A stretch of DNA of 45,833 nt from Chitinivibrionales bacterium (GTDB lineage: Bacteria > Fibrobacterota > Chitinivibrionia > Chitinivibrionales > WJMI01): positions 1-45,833 of the forward strand of contig WJMI01000147.1 of NCBI GenBank assembly GCA_014728015.1. The letters run 5' to 3'. Shown one piece after another: positions 1 to 9,086 of this stretch (the stretch's first letter is position 1; each line of letters starts with the position of its first letter). The notes under the pieces were generated by a model, which worked only from the letters and a program-made list of their open reading frames with translations, did no database searches and was not told where the DNA came from. The position numbers and the translations under genes are program-made.

Positions 1-998
1 ATTACTTCGGGTTGCATCCCGACGGCCGCCTGGAGGTAATCGAGGCGCACCTCGACCGTCCGCTCCTGGGATTGCCGCCCGAGATCCGCTGTATGCTCAA
101 ACAGCGCGTCGAGTGCGTTCTTCACTGCGCCGCGGATACCTCCTTCGCGGCGCGCCACAGCGAGCGTGTGGAGCGCGTGAACCTCGGGGGCGCCCGCAAC
201 CTGCTCGATGTCGTGGGGGGCGGAAAGCGGATCCACTATATGAGCACCGCGTATGCCGCAGGAGTACGGAACGGCGTCTGCCGGGAAGCGCTTGAAGACG
301 CCGCGGTGTTCAACAATGCATACGAACGCTCCAAGTATCATGCGGAGCGCGAAATCACCGACGCCTGCGCGCGGCTGTGCATGCCGCTCACGATTTACCG
401 TCCGTCAATTGTCTTCGGCGAGTCCGGCACGGGCAGGAGCTTGCGGTTCAATGCGCTGTACTTCCCGGTCCGGGTGCTGCTGTTTCTCCGGGACACGCTG
501 AAACGCGACCTGGAGGAACGCGGCGGGCGGCGCGCGGCCGAGCTCGGCGTTCGCCCCAACCGAAACGGCGGCATTCTCATGCCCCTGTCATTGGCGGACA
601 ACGGGGGAGCGATCAATCTGGTCCCGGTCGACCACCTTGTCCGTTCGGTGATGGCGATCGCTGATGCGGACGCGAGAGGCATCTTTCACATCGTGAGCCA
701 TGAACGCGTGACAGTGCGGCGTCTGGTCAACTTCTTCCAGCGCTCGTATGGCGTATCCGGCATCCGCACGTTTTCGGGAGAAGGACCGCGCCAGCCCACG
801 GCGCTTGATTCACTGGTGGAAAAACAGGTCGGGCCGTACCTGCCCTACTTCAGCGATCCCCGGGAGTTCGACGATTCCCGCGCGGCCCCCATACTCGAGG
901 CCGCCGGCATCGGATGCCCGGAATTCAGCGAGGCCGTATTTCGAAGATGCATCGACTACGCCCTCGAACAGGATTGGGGCTCGGCGGTGCGGGTCTAG
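1..998 (+). CDS. Extended SDR / male-sterility-type NAD-binding reductase, 5' end outside window
   Basis: The frame is open from the first bases of the window, so the gene begins upstream; the N-terminal Rossmann glycine motif is not visible. What remains (about 330 residues, stop TAG at 996-998) has the layout of the NAD_binding_4 family (fatty acyl-CoA or thioester reductase-like extended SDRs): a HCAADTSF-type strand after the Rossmann core, an STAY segment, and a YERSK (YxxxK) catalytic pair near residue 104 of the visible part, followed by a YRPSIVFGES segment typical of extended SDRs. These enzymes bind NAD(P)H and reduce acyl-thioesters or act as epimerase-like enzymes. I infer a soluble reductase; the substrate cannot be told. 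It converges on the CNNM gene. Confidence 0.75.
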   Translation, partial: YFGLHPDGRLEVIEAHLDRPLLGLPPEIRCMLKQRVECVLHCAADTSFAARHSERVERVNLGGARNLLDVVGGGKRIHYMSTAYAAGVRNGVCREALEDAAVFNNAYERSKYHAEREITDACARLCMPLTIYRPSIVFGESGTGRSLRFNALYFPVRVLLFLRDTLKRDLEERGGRRAAELGVRPNRNGGILMPLSLADNGGAINLVPVDHLVRSVMAIADADARGIFHIVSHERVTVRRLVNFFQRSYGVSGIRTFSGEGPRQPTALDSLVEKQVGPYLPYFSDPREFDDSRAAPILEAAGIGCPEFSEAVFRRCIDYALEQDWGSAVRV

Positions 999-1049
999 CG
1001 CGGGACCGGTTGCGGAAACAGGCATCCCGGCAGGCCCGAAGCCGCATTC

Positions 1050-2093
1050 CTACCCAATCAGCCCCAGCCGCTGGGCCCGCTCCTGCCATCGTTTTCGCGC
1101 ATAGGCCTGCATATCGATTGCCGCATCCTGCTCGTCCACGATCTCCAGCCCCAGAAGCGTCTCTACCACGTCTTCCATGGTGACCAGCCCGGACACGCCG
1201 CCGTACTCGTCGATAAGAACGGCGATATGTTCCTGTTTTTCGAGAAGGCGTTCGAACAGGCTGCTGAGCGAAAGCACGTCGGGCAGTATGGGTATGTCAC
1301 GTCTGAAGTCCCGCAGTGCAACCGCGGTGTTGTTCCGGGCCAGCGCGCCGAGGAGATCTTCTTTCAGCACATAGCCGGTCACCACATCGTGCGACTCGCC
1401 GTAGAGCGGAATGCGCGAGACCGAAAGGTGCTCCACCCTGTCGCCTATTTCTTCAAGGCGCGTAGTTTCCTCAAAGGCAACTATCACGGTGCGGGGCGTC
1501 ATGATGTCTTGCGCCTGAAGCGAGTTGAAACGGATCAGGTTCTTGAGGATCCTCGATTCCTGCTGTTCGAACAGTCCCTGTTCCACCCCCAGCTCGACCT
1601 GTGCGTTGAATTCCTCGCGCCGGAGTCCTTCGGCGCCGCGGTTCTTTGACAGGAGCCGGGTAAGGACACGGGAAAGTACGACAAAGGGATACATTAAAAC
1701 CACCATCACCTGAAGCGAGCGCGTGGCAAAGCCGGCCATGCCGCGCCAGTAGCTTGCGCCGATGGTCTTGGGAATAATCTCCGAGAATACCAGAATGAGA
1801 AACGTGAGCACCGCGGATATCAACGCCACATGTTGGTCGCCGTAAAGTGCGTGCGCCTGTGCCCCCACCCCGGCAGCCCCGAGCGTATGGGCAATCGTGT
1901 TCAGGCTGAGGATGGCGGCCAGAGGCCGGTCAATGTCGCGCTTCAGCTTTTCGAGCGCTTTGCCGGTCGACGGCTTTTTCTTTTTCAGCAATGCCACGAA
2001 CGGCGGATTGACGCTCAGGAGCACGGCCTCCATGATGGAACAGAAGAACGAGACCGAGAGGGCCAGTCCGAGATAAATAAGAAGAAGTATCAT
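1050..2093 (-). CDS. CNNM/CorC-type membrane protein (DUF21 plus CBS pair)
   Basis: 347 residues. The N-terminal third is a DUF21 membrane domain with about four hydrophobic helices (MILLLIYLGLALSVSFF at the start). A tandem CBS pair follows, recognisable from DIMTPRTVI and the IDEYGGVSGLVTMEDVVE segment. The C-terminal CorC_HlyC domain seen in many relatives is absent. CNNM/CorC proteins are linked to Mg2+ and Co2+ efflux or homeostasis, with CBS domains sensing adenine nucleotides. I chose the ATG at 2093 because the hydrophobic domain begins there; an upstream in-frame ATG at 2156 would add 21 residues and lies inside a hairpin. The gene is the last of the minus-strand metal/redox series but is separated by 160 bp, so it may have its own promoter. 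Confidence 0.82.
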   Translation of the reverse strand: MILLLIYLGLALSVSFFCSIMEAVLLSVNPPFVALLKKKKPSTGKALEKLKRDIDRPLAAILSLNTIAHTLGAAGVGAQAHALYGDQHVALISAVLTFLILVFSEIIPKTIGASYWRGMAGFATRSLQVMVVLMYPFVVLSRVLTRLLSKNRGAEGLRREEFNAQVELGVEQGLFEQQESRILKNLIRFNSLQAQDIMTPRTVIVAFEETTRLEEIGDRVEHLSVSRIPLYGESHDVVTGYVLKEDLLGALARNNTAVALRDFRRDIPILPDVLSLSSLFERLLEKQEHIAVLIDEYGGVSGLVTMEDVVETLLGLEIVDEQDAAIDMQAYARKRWQERAQRLGLIG

Positions 2094-2141
2094 ACGAGGT
2101 CCGGCATCCGCCGGTGATACACCGGCACAAAACAGTATGAG

Positions 2142-2167
2142 CCGATAGGGCTGCATGCAGCCATCGG
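2142..2167. terminator. Hairpin between Met-rich gene and CNNM gene
   Basis: CCGAT and GGCTG arms pair with CAGCC and ATCGG around a CATG loop, with a two-base bulge. On the minus strand it is followed by a loose T-run about ten bases later. It could end the redox operon or be a leader structure of the CNNM gene; the poor U-tract makes a strong terminator doubtful. Confidence 0.35.
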
Positions 2168-2253
2168 CCCATGGTTCGGCAACCCGTGTGCACCCAGAAG
2201 ATACCTTCAGGACAGGACGCCCGGCATTCTCATGTAATGCCCCGGCTGCCGTC

Positions 2254-2628
2254 CTATTCGTCCTCTTTATCTTCTGCAGTATACCACGGGCAGTTTTCGT
2301 GCATTTTCTCCATCTGTTTCTTCACTTTGTCCCAATCGACCGTGATCTCCGCTTCGTTCTTCAGTTTCAGGTTCTTGTCGTACTTGATCAGCCGGTTGCC
2401 CACCACCACGATAACTCCGCCGTCATCGGTCGGCACGACCTTGCGGGGCATCACAAAGCCCATCATCATGCCGCCGCCCATCATGCCGCACCCTTTGTGC
2501 ATGGCCGCGCCCTTGCCCGTGCCAGCCCCCGGCCCGCCCATCATGTGCCTTCCGTGATGCGGTCCTTGAGCAGCCGCCACGATTGCCATTATGCTTACCG
2601 CTGCCAGGACCTTCATTGCCGTGCGCAT
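2254..2628 (-). CDS. Small secreted Met/Gly/His-rich protein
   Basis: 124 residues. A signal peptide (MRTAMKVLAAVSIMAIVAAAQG) precedes a region rich in Met, Gly and His (HHGRHMMGGPG, CGMMGGGMMMG) and then a short charged domain with VVVGNRLIKYDKNLKL and two Cys in the mature protein. Met- and His-rich exported proteins often bind Cu(I) or Ag(I); that role is inferred from composition and from the copper-ATPase operon context. The start is the ATG at 2628, with AGGGAGG five bases upstream; an in-frame GTG at 2634 overlaps that ribosome site and is less likely. I know no named family for it. Confidence 0.7.
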   Translation of the reverse strand: MRTAMKVLAAVSIMAIVAAAQGPHHGRHMMGGPGAGTGKGAAMHKGCGMMGGGMMMGFVMPRKVVPTDDGGVIVVVGNRLIKYDKNLKLKNEAEITVDWDKVKKQMEKMHENCPWYTAEDKEDE

Positions 2629-2702
2629 ATGCACCTCCCTTTGTTTGAGAAAAAGCCTCTATCCCCACTATGGGTCGTGAAACCATGATTGCGCGTTCAC
2701 CA

Positions 2703-3200
2703 TCAGTCCCCGATCAGCCCGGAGATCGTTACCACATTCTCTTTGATATCCACGGTGGACGGGAAACGCTGCAGCGGCTCTTTTGCCGGCCCGCTTTGGG
2801 CTTTGCCCGACAAATCGAAATGCGAATCGTGGCACGGACAGTCGATGTATCCCTCGGCGGGCAGGTCAACTTCGCATCCCATGTGCGTGCACATTGATGA
2901 CAACGCGACCACGCCCTGCTCTGCGGTACGGATGATTATCAGCGGTCTCTTGTGCCCCTGTACGGAAAGCTTGATGGCCCCGCCGGGCTCCAGGATATCG
3001 CGATACGGTTCATCTTTCAAATTCAGCTTTAGCGAGCCGTCCGGGCCGGGCTGGAGCCCCTCCTTTTTCTTACCAAACAGGCCAAAGAACCCAGAAGCGG
3101 GATCCGCTGCCCCGCGCGCCAGCACCGCCATCCATGCGGCAATCGCCGCCTTCACGCTCCGTGTCATGAACCGTCGTCTGCCCGTTGTTGTGCTCACCAT
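2703..3200 (-). CDS. Rieske [2Fe-2S] protein with twin-Arg-like leader
   Basis: 165 residues. Cluster ligands are C104 and H106 in CTHMGC and C121 and H124 in CPCHDSHFD; C109 and C123 are placed to form the usual Rieske disulfide. The N-terminus has GRRRFMTRSV followed by a hydrophobic stretch, which looks like a Tat signal/anchor. ATG at 3200 has AAAGGAG six bases upstream. Rieske proteins of this size act as one-electron carriers on the outer face of the membrane. It lies 41 bp downstream of a flavocytochrome-type reductase in the same direction, so the two probably form one electron-transfer unit, with the Rieske domain a donor or acceptor for the reductase. Confidence 0.9.
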   Translation of the reverse strand: MVSTTTGRRRFMTRSVKAAIAAWMAVLARGAADPASGFFGLFGKKKEGLQPGPDGSLKLNLKDEPYRDILEPGGAIKLSVQGHKRPLIIIRTAEQGVVALSSMCTHMGCEVDLPAEGYIDCPCHDSHFDLSGKAQSGPAKEPLQRFPSTVDIKENVVTISGLIGD

Positions 3201-3241
3201 ACGCTCCTTTCTGTCGGAATTTTTTGACCGCGGGGGCGCGA

Positions 3242-4630
3242 TCAAAAGGAGAACAGCTCGTAGTGGATCTTACGGGAAGAAATGCCTTTCTGTTTGAGTC
3301 CTTTCAGCAATCCCTGCATCATGGGCGGCGGCCCGCATATATAGAACGCGGACTTGGCAAACGGCTGCGCGCCGAAGCGGCCGGCATGGTCCGCCGTAAT
3401 GCGGCCCTGCTGGCCCTCCCACCCGGCGGGCGGCTCCTCGAGGAAATGCGTGAGCTTCACCACGGGATGCTCTCCCGAAGACATCCCGCGCAGTTCGTCC
3501 GCGAACGCGATATCTTCGCGTGTCTTGTTGGCATAGAGGAGCGCCGCATTGATATCCATGCCGGTATCCCGCATGTAGCGGAGCATGCTCATTATCGGCG
3601 TAATGCCTATGCCGCCCGCGATGAATGTTACCGTGGTTTCTTCGGGATGCAGAAGTAAGGAGAACCGGCCGAACGCGCCATGCACCGCAATCCGATCCCC
3701 CTGGCGTGTCCTGTCAATGAGCGATGTGAAATCTCCCGACCGCTTTATCGATGATACAAGGACCCCCTCGCTGGCCGGCGAGCCCGCAATCGTAAACGGA
3801 TGCTCTTCGACCGGCTGGTCTCTTCCCTCCACGAACCGCAGGAAATGGAATTGCCCGGGCGCGAAATCGAACCGGTCGTGACCTTCGGGCGGCACCAGCT
3901 CGAGCGTGTATACGCCCCGCGTTTCAGCGGATACTTTGCGGACCCTGTACGCCTGCCGTTTCAGCCGCCACAACCGCAACGCTATCTGGTTGAGGAAAAG
4001 GCCCCCCGCCACGGCACCCAGCGCGAGCCACAGAATGCGCATGCCGGGAACACGCAGGTCGCTGCCAATGAACCAGCTGTGCACCAGACCGGCGGCGAGG
4101 ACCAGGGGCGCGCCCAGCCGATGAAGAAAAAGCCAGCGCTGAAACTCGATATTCATTGCCCTGCGCCAAAGAGCAATAGCTCCGTGTACCAGAAGAACCA
4201 CCAACGCAGCCTTTCCCGCCAGAACGGCCCATGGCCAGTCGAGACCATACAGCAGGGCCCATCGCCCGGAACCCGCCGCCAGCAAGACGGGATGAGAGAG
4301 AATAAGCGCGGCGGAAACCATGCCCGCCGTCCTGTGAAACCGAATGGCGCGATCGAGCCCGAAGTGCATCGACACCCATTTCAGTCGCGCGGTGAGCACG
4401 ACCTGCAGTGCAAGCGCGGCATATCCGGCAAGACCGAGACTTCGACCGATGTTTCCCCATATGTTTCCCGAGAATAGCCACCCGAACCGGCCGGCAATTA
4501 GCAGAGGAAGCACGACGACCGCCGCATACAGCGCACACAGCGCGACACGGAGCAGCGGCACATGCCGTCCCTGCCGGCGGGAGACATATCGATCGAGCCG
4601 TTTCGTGACTGTTCCTTCGTTTTTGTCCAT
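3242..4630 (-). CDS. Ferric-reductase-like flavocytochrome with FAD/NAD(P)H domain
   Basis: 462 residues. Residues about 20-230 hold six or so membrane helices of the ferric-reductase-like transmembrane domain, with His residues suitable for haem (for example HFGLDRAIRFHR and LHRLGAPLVLAAGLVHSW). The rest is a ferredoxin-reductase-type module: HPFTIAGS for FAD, GGIGITPIMSML for the nucleotide, and YICGPPPMMQGL near the C-terminus. Such proteins move electrons from cytosolic NAD(P)H through FAD and two haems across the membrane to ferric iron, oxygen or a periplasmic partner. The downstream Rieske gene is the likely partner. ATG at 4630 follows AGGGGATATA. It is 10 bp downstream of the DUF302 gene and so within an operon. 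Confidence 0.88.
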   Translation of the reverse strand: MDKNEGTVTKRLDRYVSRRQGRHVPLLRVALCALYAAVVVLPLLIAGRFGWLFSGNIWGNIGRSLGLAGYAALALQVVLTARLKWVSMHFGLDRAIRFHRTAGMVSAALILSHPVLLAAGSGRWALLYGLDWPWAVLAGKAALVVLLVHGAIALWRRAMNIEFQRWLFLHRLGAPLVLAAGLVHSWFIGSDLRVPGMRILWLALGAVAGGLFLNQIALRLWRLKRQAYRVRKVSAETRGVYTLELVPPEGHDRFDFAPGQFHFLRFVEGRDQPVEEHPFTIAGSPASEGVLVSSIKRSGDFTSLIDRTRQGDRIAVHGAFGRFSLLLHPEETTVTFIAGGIGITPIMSMLRYMRDTGMDINAALLYANKTREDIAFADELRGMSSGEHPVVKLTHFLEEPPAGWEGQQGRITADHAGRFGAQPFAKSAFYICGPPPMMQGLLKGLKQKGISSRKIHYELFSF

Positions 4631-4640
4631 TATATCCCCT

Positions 4641-5030
4641 TCACAGTGCTTCCACCACGCGCGCGAGACGGGACTCTATCTCCACCGCGATATCCTGCAA
4701 CGAATCATTTCCCACCGCCTGCATGGTGACCGTTGGTTTGACCGCGGCCACAATGCTGCCGCCGTTGTTTTCGTATACGATCATGTTGCACGGGAGCATG
4801 AGCCCGAGGTTCTTCTCTTTTTTAAGGGCCTTGTGCGCAAAGGGCGGATTGCAGACACCCAGTATCACATAGCGCGGAAAGTCAACTCCCAGCTTCTCTT
4901 TCAGCTTCTCGTGAAGCTGGATCGTGGTGAGCACGCCGAAGCCTTCCTCTTTCAGCGTGCCGGGCAGCTCCGCAAGCACGTCGTCAACCGGCCGGTCGAG
5001 TTCCTTGAGCACGCCGTATTCAATCATCAT
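4641..5030 (-). CDS. DUF302 domain protein
   Basis: 129 residues, almost exactly one DUF302 domain. Recognisable features are EEGFGVLTTI at the start of the fold, ILGVCNPPFAHKAL, and GLMLPCNMIVYE. DUF302 proteins are small and cytoplasmic or exported, and often sit beside redox, sulfur or heavy-metal genes, but their biochemical role is not settled. Tandem ATG codons at 5030 and 5027 are both possible starts; AAAGGGG is upstream. The start overlaps the end of the RseC-like gene by 11 bp, which indicates translational coupling. Confidence 0.85.
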   Translation of the reverse strand: MMIEYGVLKELDRPVDDVLAELPGTLKEEGFGVLTTIQLHEKLKEKLGVDFPRYVILGVCNPPFAHKALKKEKNLGLMLPCNMIVYENNGGSIVAAVKPTVTMQAVGNDSLQDIAVEIESRLARVVEAL

Positions 5031-5535
5031 TTTCCCCTTTCGTTTTGTCCTGAGCCGCCGCCGGCCCGTTGCTGAATGCCCGTACGGGACCGACAATCCT
5101 CGGGCGGCGCATTGTTCTCACCAGGGCCTGTTCGAGCAGCGCGCCCGGAATGAAACCTGCCGTGAATCCGACAATCGCGGCGCCGATGGCCCCCGCGGTT
5201 TCACCTTTCGCGCCCGTAACCGCGTTCCAGAACCAGTAGCCCGCAAACGCGCCCAGCAGGGGAAGCACGAACAGTGCGGCCGCCGCAACAGCCTCGTTCA
5301 CCGAGAAGTGCTCCACATAGACATGCTGTCCGATTTCAAGCGGACGTGTTTCAGTGCCCCTGACAGTCAGCCGCGATGCCTTTTTCGACTGCATGCATTG
5401 CGTCCGGCCGCCGCAGGTCGCGCACGATTCCGGAGTCTCGCATTGCTGATTGGCCACCACCGTGATACGATCATCCGTGATGTCCACAATTACGGCCTCA
5501 TCGACGGATATTGTGCCCAGTGGTTCTGCGTTCAC
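5020..5535 (-). CDS. RseC/MucC-like membrane protein with Cys motif
   Basis: 171 residues. An N-terminal domain carries C32, C38, C41 and C47 (QCETPESCATCGGRTQC), and two hydrophobic segments follow (AVAAAALFVLPLLGAFAGYW and AIGAAIVGFTAGFIPGA), the layout of the RseC/MucC family. E. coli RseC belongs to the SoxR-reducing system together with the Rsx electron-transport complex; in other lineages the family accompanies Rnf. The Cys cluster suggests metal or redox chemistry. I prefer the GTG at 5535, which has AGGAG seven bases upstream; a GTG at 5553 is the alternative. No rnf/rsx genes are in the window, so the partner here may be the downstream reductase and Rieske pair. Confidence 0.78.
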   Translation of the reverse strand: MNAEPLGTISVDEAVIVDITDDRITVVANQQCETPESCATCGGRTQCMQSKKASRLTVRGTETRPLEIGQHVYVEHFSVNEAVAAAALFVLPLLGAFAGYWFWNAVTGAKGETAGAIGAAIVGFTAGFIPGALLEQALVRTMRRPRIVGPVRAFSNGPAAAQDKTKGENDD

Positions 5536-5628
5536 TGATTCACTCCTGGTCACCGCCTCCCCTGCCCCCGCACGAACATCGCGTGAGCAACGGCAAAAGG
5601 CGCTCCCGTTTGACTGCAGGCGGACGGA

Positions 5629-5865
5629 TTAGGGCCGCCGGCGCGGCGCCATGCGGTCCCTTCCGCGCCTGGTCGAAAACCCGAACGGCACGTATGCCGG
5701 GCAAACGCCGGCCAGCGATGTCACCAGCAGGACCGCGGCCAACAGGCCCAGAACCACCACGGCAACGCCGCTGATTGTACCCATGGCGAAAAATACTAGG
5801 ATCGCCAGAGCCGCGAGTAGACGGATCGTGCGATCAATCATGCCCATGTTCATTCTTCTTTTCAC
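5629..5865 (-). CDS. DUF2892 small membrane protein
   Basis: 78 residues with two hydrophobic helices (LLAALAILVFFAMG and VAVVVLGLLAAVLLVTSLAG) followed by CPAYVPFGFSTRRG, the pattern of DUF2892 (YgaP C-terminal-like) proteins. Members often sit next to rhodanese, heavy-metal ATPase or redox genes. The function is unknown. It uses a GTG start at 5865, supported by GAGGAGG five bases upstream. It lies 35 bp downstream of the copper ATPase and so is probably co-transcribed with it. Confidence 0.8.
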   Translation of the reverse strand: MKRRMNMGMIDRTIRLLAALAILVFFAMGTISGVAVVVLGLLAAVLLVTSLAGVCPAYVPFGFSTRRGRDRMAPRRRP

Positions 5866-5900
5866 GCCGGCCTCCTCTCGACCAGATTACTGGCTGAATC

Positions 5901-8228
5901 TTATACGCGTGCCGCGCGAAGTCTCAACGCATTGCCGATAACAGATACGGAACTGAAGCTCATCGCAGCGGCCGCGATAATCGGGCTGAGCAGAATCCCG
6001 AAGAACGGGAACAACACGCCCGCCGCTACCGGCACGCCGATCGAATTATACGCAAACGCAAAGAACAGGTTCTGGCGGATATTCCGCATGGTCAGGCTGC
6101 TGAGCCGCCGGGCGCGCACGATGCCCTGCAGATCGCCTTTCACGAGGGTGACATTCGCGCTCTCCATGGCAACATCGGTCCCCGTTCCCATGGCAATGCC
6201 CACGTGCGCACGGGCGAGCGCGGGCGCATCATTTATGCCGTCTCCGGCCATCGCCACCATGCGGCCGGCATCCTGCAGATCCTTGACCGCTGCGGCCTTG
6301 TGATCGGGTGAAACGCCGGCCTTCACATCGTCGATACCCAGTTTCTCTGCAACGGCATGCGCGGTCTGCTGCGTATCACCGGTAATCATCGCTATCGACA
6401 TGCCCTCATCGTGGAGCGCGCGTATCGCATCAGGGGTGGTCTTCTTAATGGGATCGCTCACCCCGATAATGCCGCGCGCGCCGGTTTCCTCGAATACGAA
6501 CATGACGGTCCGCCCTTCGGATGCCAAGGCATCGGCCCGATCGTTCAAAGCGGAAGAATCCACGCCCGCATCCGCGAGCAGGGCTCGATTTCCTATGCCC
6601 ACATGTTTGCCGTCGCTTACCCCGCGCGCTCCCTTTCCCGATACCGCCTCGAAATTCTCAACGGATCGCGCCGTCACTCCCCGCTCGCGTGCTTCGGCGA
6701 GCACCGCTTCGGCAAGCGGATGCTCGCTTCCCTGTTCGATCCCCGCGGCGACGGCCAGCACGCCCTCTTCGGACTCTCCCGATACCGGGATGATATCGGT
6801 TACCCGCGGCTTTCCTTCGGTCAAAGTCCCGGTCTTGTCGACAACGAGCGTATCTATTTTCAGCAGTACTTCGATTGCCTCCGCGTTGCGGAACAGCACG
6901 CCGAGCGTGGCCGCCTTGCCCGTGGCCACCATAATCGAAATAGGCGTGGCAAGCCCCAGCGCGCACGGGCAGGCGATGATGACCACGGCAACGGCGTTGA
7001 CTATCGCATGCACCATCGCGGGCCGGGGCCCCAGAAGCGCCCATACCGCAAACGTCACTCCAGAAACGCCAATAACCGCCGGCACAAAAACCGATGACAC
7101 CTTGTCGGCGAGCTTCTGGATGGGGGCCCTGCTGCGCTGGGCCTGCGCCACCATATGGATAATCTGCGACAGAAGCGTTTCCGAGCCGACCCGCCGGGCC
7201 CGGATGATCAGCGAGCCGTTGCGATTCACCGTGGCCCCCGCCACCGCATCACCCGGTTTTCTCGTGACCGGCATGGGCTCGCCGGTCACCATCGACTCAT
7301 CTACCGAGCTTTGCCCTTCAAGGACCGTGGCATCCGTAGGTATCTTCTCACCCGGCCGGACCCGAAGCCGGTCACCCTTTTGCACCTCATCCAGCGGCAC
7401 ATCTTCCTCAGTTCCGTCTTTGCCGATTCGGCGGGCCGTCTTGGGCGCCAGCCCCAGAAGCGCGCGCAGGGCATTGCCGGTCTTGCGACGGGCGCGCAGT
7501 TCCAGCACTTGGCCGAGAAGCACCAGCGTGGTGATGCTCGCCGCCGCCTCGAAATACACCGCCACCGATCCCCCTTCACCGCGAAACGATGAAGGAAACA
7601 CGTGCGGGAAAACCGTGGCGATCACGCTGTACACGTAGGAAACGCTTATCCCCAGCCCGATAAGCGAGAACATATTAAGGTTGAATCCCGGAAGCGAACG
7701 CCAGGCGCGAACAAGAAGCGGCCATCCTCCCCACACTACAATGGGCGTTGCCAGTGCCAGCTCTATCCACGAATGCCAGGCATCCGGAATGATTCCGCCC
7801 ACGGGATTACCCGGCAGCATACTTCCCATGGCGATGCCGACAAGCGGGACAAGCATTGCGCAACTCGCCCAGAATCGCCTGCTCATGTTGTCCAGCTCCG
7901 GGTCCCGGGTTTCTTCCTCTGCTGAAGTGCCGCTCCTGGGTTCCAGCGCCATTCCGCACTTCGGGCAACTCCCCGGACCGTCGCGCTCCACCTCGGGATG
8001 CATGGGACAGGTATAGCCGGTCGCTTCGGATTCCCGTCCGGCTGTTTCTCGGGACGGACCTCCGGACCGGTCATTGTTCTCCGCGTATGCGGAAGGATCC
8101 CCCCGGAACTTCGTCAGGCACTTGTCACTGCAAAACCAATACTCCGTCCCGTTGTAGCGTGCTCTTCGGTCCGAACCACCGGCAACGCTCATCCCGCAGA
8201 CAGGATCCCGCTTCACGTTCTCCGCCAT
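5901..8228 (-). CDS. copA: Copper/silver P1B-type ATPase with YHS and heavy-metal-binding domains
   Basis: 775 residues. Residues 5-50 form a YHS domain (C11, C33, C37) and residues 71-95 a heavy-metal-binding motif ([15 protein letters not shown]); the classic GMTCxxC domain is absent. Membrane helices and the TGE actuator motif (VTGEP) follow. The ion-path motif is C420-P421-C422 and the phosphorylated Asp is D464 in [16 protein letters not shown] hinge is present. This is the layout of the CopA/SilP-like exporters that use ATP to pump Cu(I) or Ag(I) out of the cytosol. ATG at 8228 follows GGAGTAATCG. A sigma-54-type promoter at 8277-8292 lies 49 bp upstream. It heads a minus-strand operon of redox and metal genes. 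Confidence 0.95.
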   Translation of the reverse strand: MAENVKRDPVCGMSVAGGSDRRARYNGTEYWFCSDKCLTKFRGDPSAYAENNDRSGGPSRETAGRESEATGYTCPMHPEVERDGPGSCPKCGMALEPRSGTSAEEETRDPELDNMSRRFWASCAMLVPLVGIAMGSMLPGNPVGGIIPDAWHSWIELALATPIVVWGGWPLLVRAWRSLPGFNLNMFSLIGLGISVSYVYSVIATVFPHVFPSSFRGEGGSVAVYFEAAASITTLVLLGQVLELRARRKTGNALRALLGLAPKTARRIGKDGTEEDVPLDEVQKGDRLRVRPGEKIPTDATVLEGQSSVDESMVTGEPMPVTRKPGDAVAGATVNRNGSLIIRARRVGSETLLSQIIHMVAQAQRSRAPIQKLADKVSSVFVPAVIGVSGVTFAVWALLGPRPAMVHAIVNAVAVVIIACPCALGLATPISIMVATGKAATLGVLFRNAEAIEVLLKIDTLVVDKTGTLTEGKPRVTDIIPVSGESEEGVLAVAAGIEQGSEHPLAEAVLAEARERGVTARSVENFEAVSGKGARGVSDGKHVGIGNRALLADAGVDSSALNDRADALASEGRTVMFVFEETGARGIIGVSDPIKKTTPDAIRALHDEGMSIAMITGDTQQTAHAVAEKLGIDDVKAGVSPDHKAAAVKDLQDAGRMVAMAGDGINDAPALARAHVGIAMGTGTDVAMESANVTLVKGDLQGIVRARRLSSLTMRNIRQNLFFAFAYNSIGVPVAAGVLFPFFGILLSPIIAAAAMSFSSVSVIGNALRLRAARV

Positions 8229-8276
8229 CGATTACTCCAATACCTGTATCCTATCCACACATGACGTCTAATGGTG

Positions 8277-8292
8277 CGCAAAGTCCGTGCCG
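8277..8292 (-). promoter_or_regulatory. sigma-54 (-24/-12) promoter of the copper ATPase operon
   Basis: Read on the minus strand the bases are CGGCACG-GACT-TTGCG, matching the TGGCACG-N4-TTGCW consensus except for the first and last bases. The GG and GC are separated by exactly ten bases. Transcription would start near 8266, giving a leader of about 38 nt to the ATG at 8228. Confidence 0.75.
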
Positions 8293-8373
8293 TCCGGCAA
8301 CCGCATCCGCGAGGCAAAGCAGCTTCTGCATCGAGCCCCCTTTCCCTTGGGCCGCCCGGAACATTCCCATTCC

Positions 8374-8391
8374 TGAGAACCACGGTTGCCA
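8374..8391. promoter_or_regulatory. Candidate enhancer (UAS) shared by copA and ferritin promoters
   Basis: TGAGAA-CCACGG-TTGCCA is an imperfect inverted repeat in the copA/ferritin divergent region. Its centre is 82 bp from the -24 GG of the ferritin promoter and 92 bp from that of copA. It matches the perfect repeats at 21655-21672 and 30260-30277 in the TGNGAA-N6-TT..CA frame. A further TGCGAA half-site follows at 8396-8401, 22 bp after the first half-site. The 317-bp gap 8229-8545 otherwise holds only the two promoters. Confidence 0.6.
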
Positions 8392-8462
8392 ATTCTGCGA
8401 AAATCAATCACCTGCGGCTGAATTCCGGCCGCGGCCGGGCATGTCCCGGTCCGTTCCGCCGG

Positions 8463-8478
8463 TGGCATTCTTTTTGCA
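8463..8478 (+). promoter_or_regulatory. sigma-54 (-24/-12) promoter of the ferritin-pncB operon
   Basis: TGGCATT-CTTT-TTGCA matches the sigma-54 consensus with correct GG-N10-GC spacing. The start would fall near 8489, leaving a leader of about 57 nt before the ATG at 8546. It is divergent to the copA promoter. Confidence 0.8.
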
Positions 8479-8545
8479 GAACCGAACACTGCAGGACGAA
8501 GCCCAACAGTATCCATCGTTCTGAGGACGAACCGGAGGACAGGGT

Positions 8546-9037
8546 ATGGGATTTATCGATATGGCCAAGCAGATCGAGCAGGAAGGTATCCAACATTACC
8601 ACAGGCTCGCCGAGGAAACACCGTACAGGGAAATGGCGGGCATATTCGAGTATCTTGCCCGCGAGGAACAACGGCACTATGACATATTCGATGCTTGGCA
8701 GAAGAAGCATAAGGCCCCGGAAATCGAGCGGACCGATATCGCCCAACGGGCCAAGAAGGTATTCGAGCGTCTCACGAAAGACATCGACAGTCTCGGCGTA
8801 GCGGCCATCGATCAGGATGATGCGTATTACAAGGCCCTCACGCTCGAGAAGAACAGCGTATCGGTCTATACCGAGATGCTGGCGAAGACACAAAGCCCGG
8901 AACAGGAGAAGCAGCTTCATTTCATTATCGGGCAGGAAGAGAGCCACATGCGCCTGGTGCAGTCGCTCATGGAATTCCAGCGGCATCCGCACGAGTGGCT
9001 CGAAAACGCCGAATGGCATCATTTCGACGAATACTGA
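8546..9037 (+). CDS. Rubrerythrin-like ferritin-family diiron protein
   Basis: 163 residues, a four-helix ferritin-like domain with two ExxH iron motifs: E41-QR-H44 in the REEQRH segment and E131-ES-H134 in GQEESH. There is no rubredoxin domain, so it is a rubrerythrin relative without the C-terminal FeS4 centre. Family members reduce hydrogen peroxide or handle iron in anaerobes. ATG at 8546 follows CCGGAGGACAGGGT. It is the first gene of a plus-strand operon that also contains a second ferritin-like gene and a ferredoxin, a possible electron donor. A sigma-54 promoter at 8463-8478 precedes it. Confidence 0.9.
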   Translation: MGFIDMAKQIEQEGIQHYHRLAEETPYREMAGIFEYLAREEQRHYDIFDAWQKKHKAPEIERTDIAQRAKKVFERLTKDIDSLGVAAIDQDDAYYKALTLEKNSVSVYTEMLAKTQSPEQEKQLHFIIGQEESHMRLVQSLMEFQRHPHEWLENAEWHHFDEY

Positions 9038-9086
9038 GCCGGCCGCGCCGCACAACAGCCGAACGTCCACCACAAGGAGACATGCC

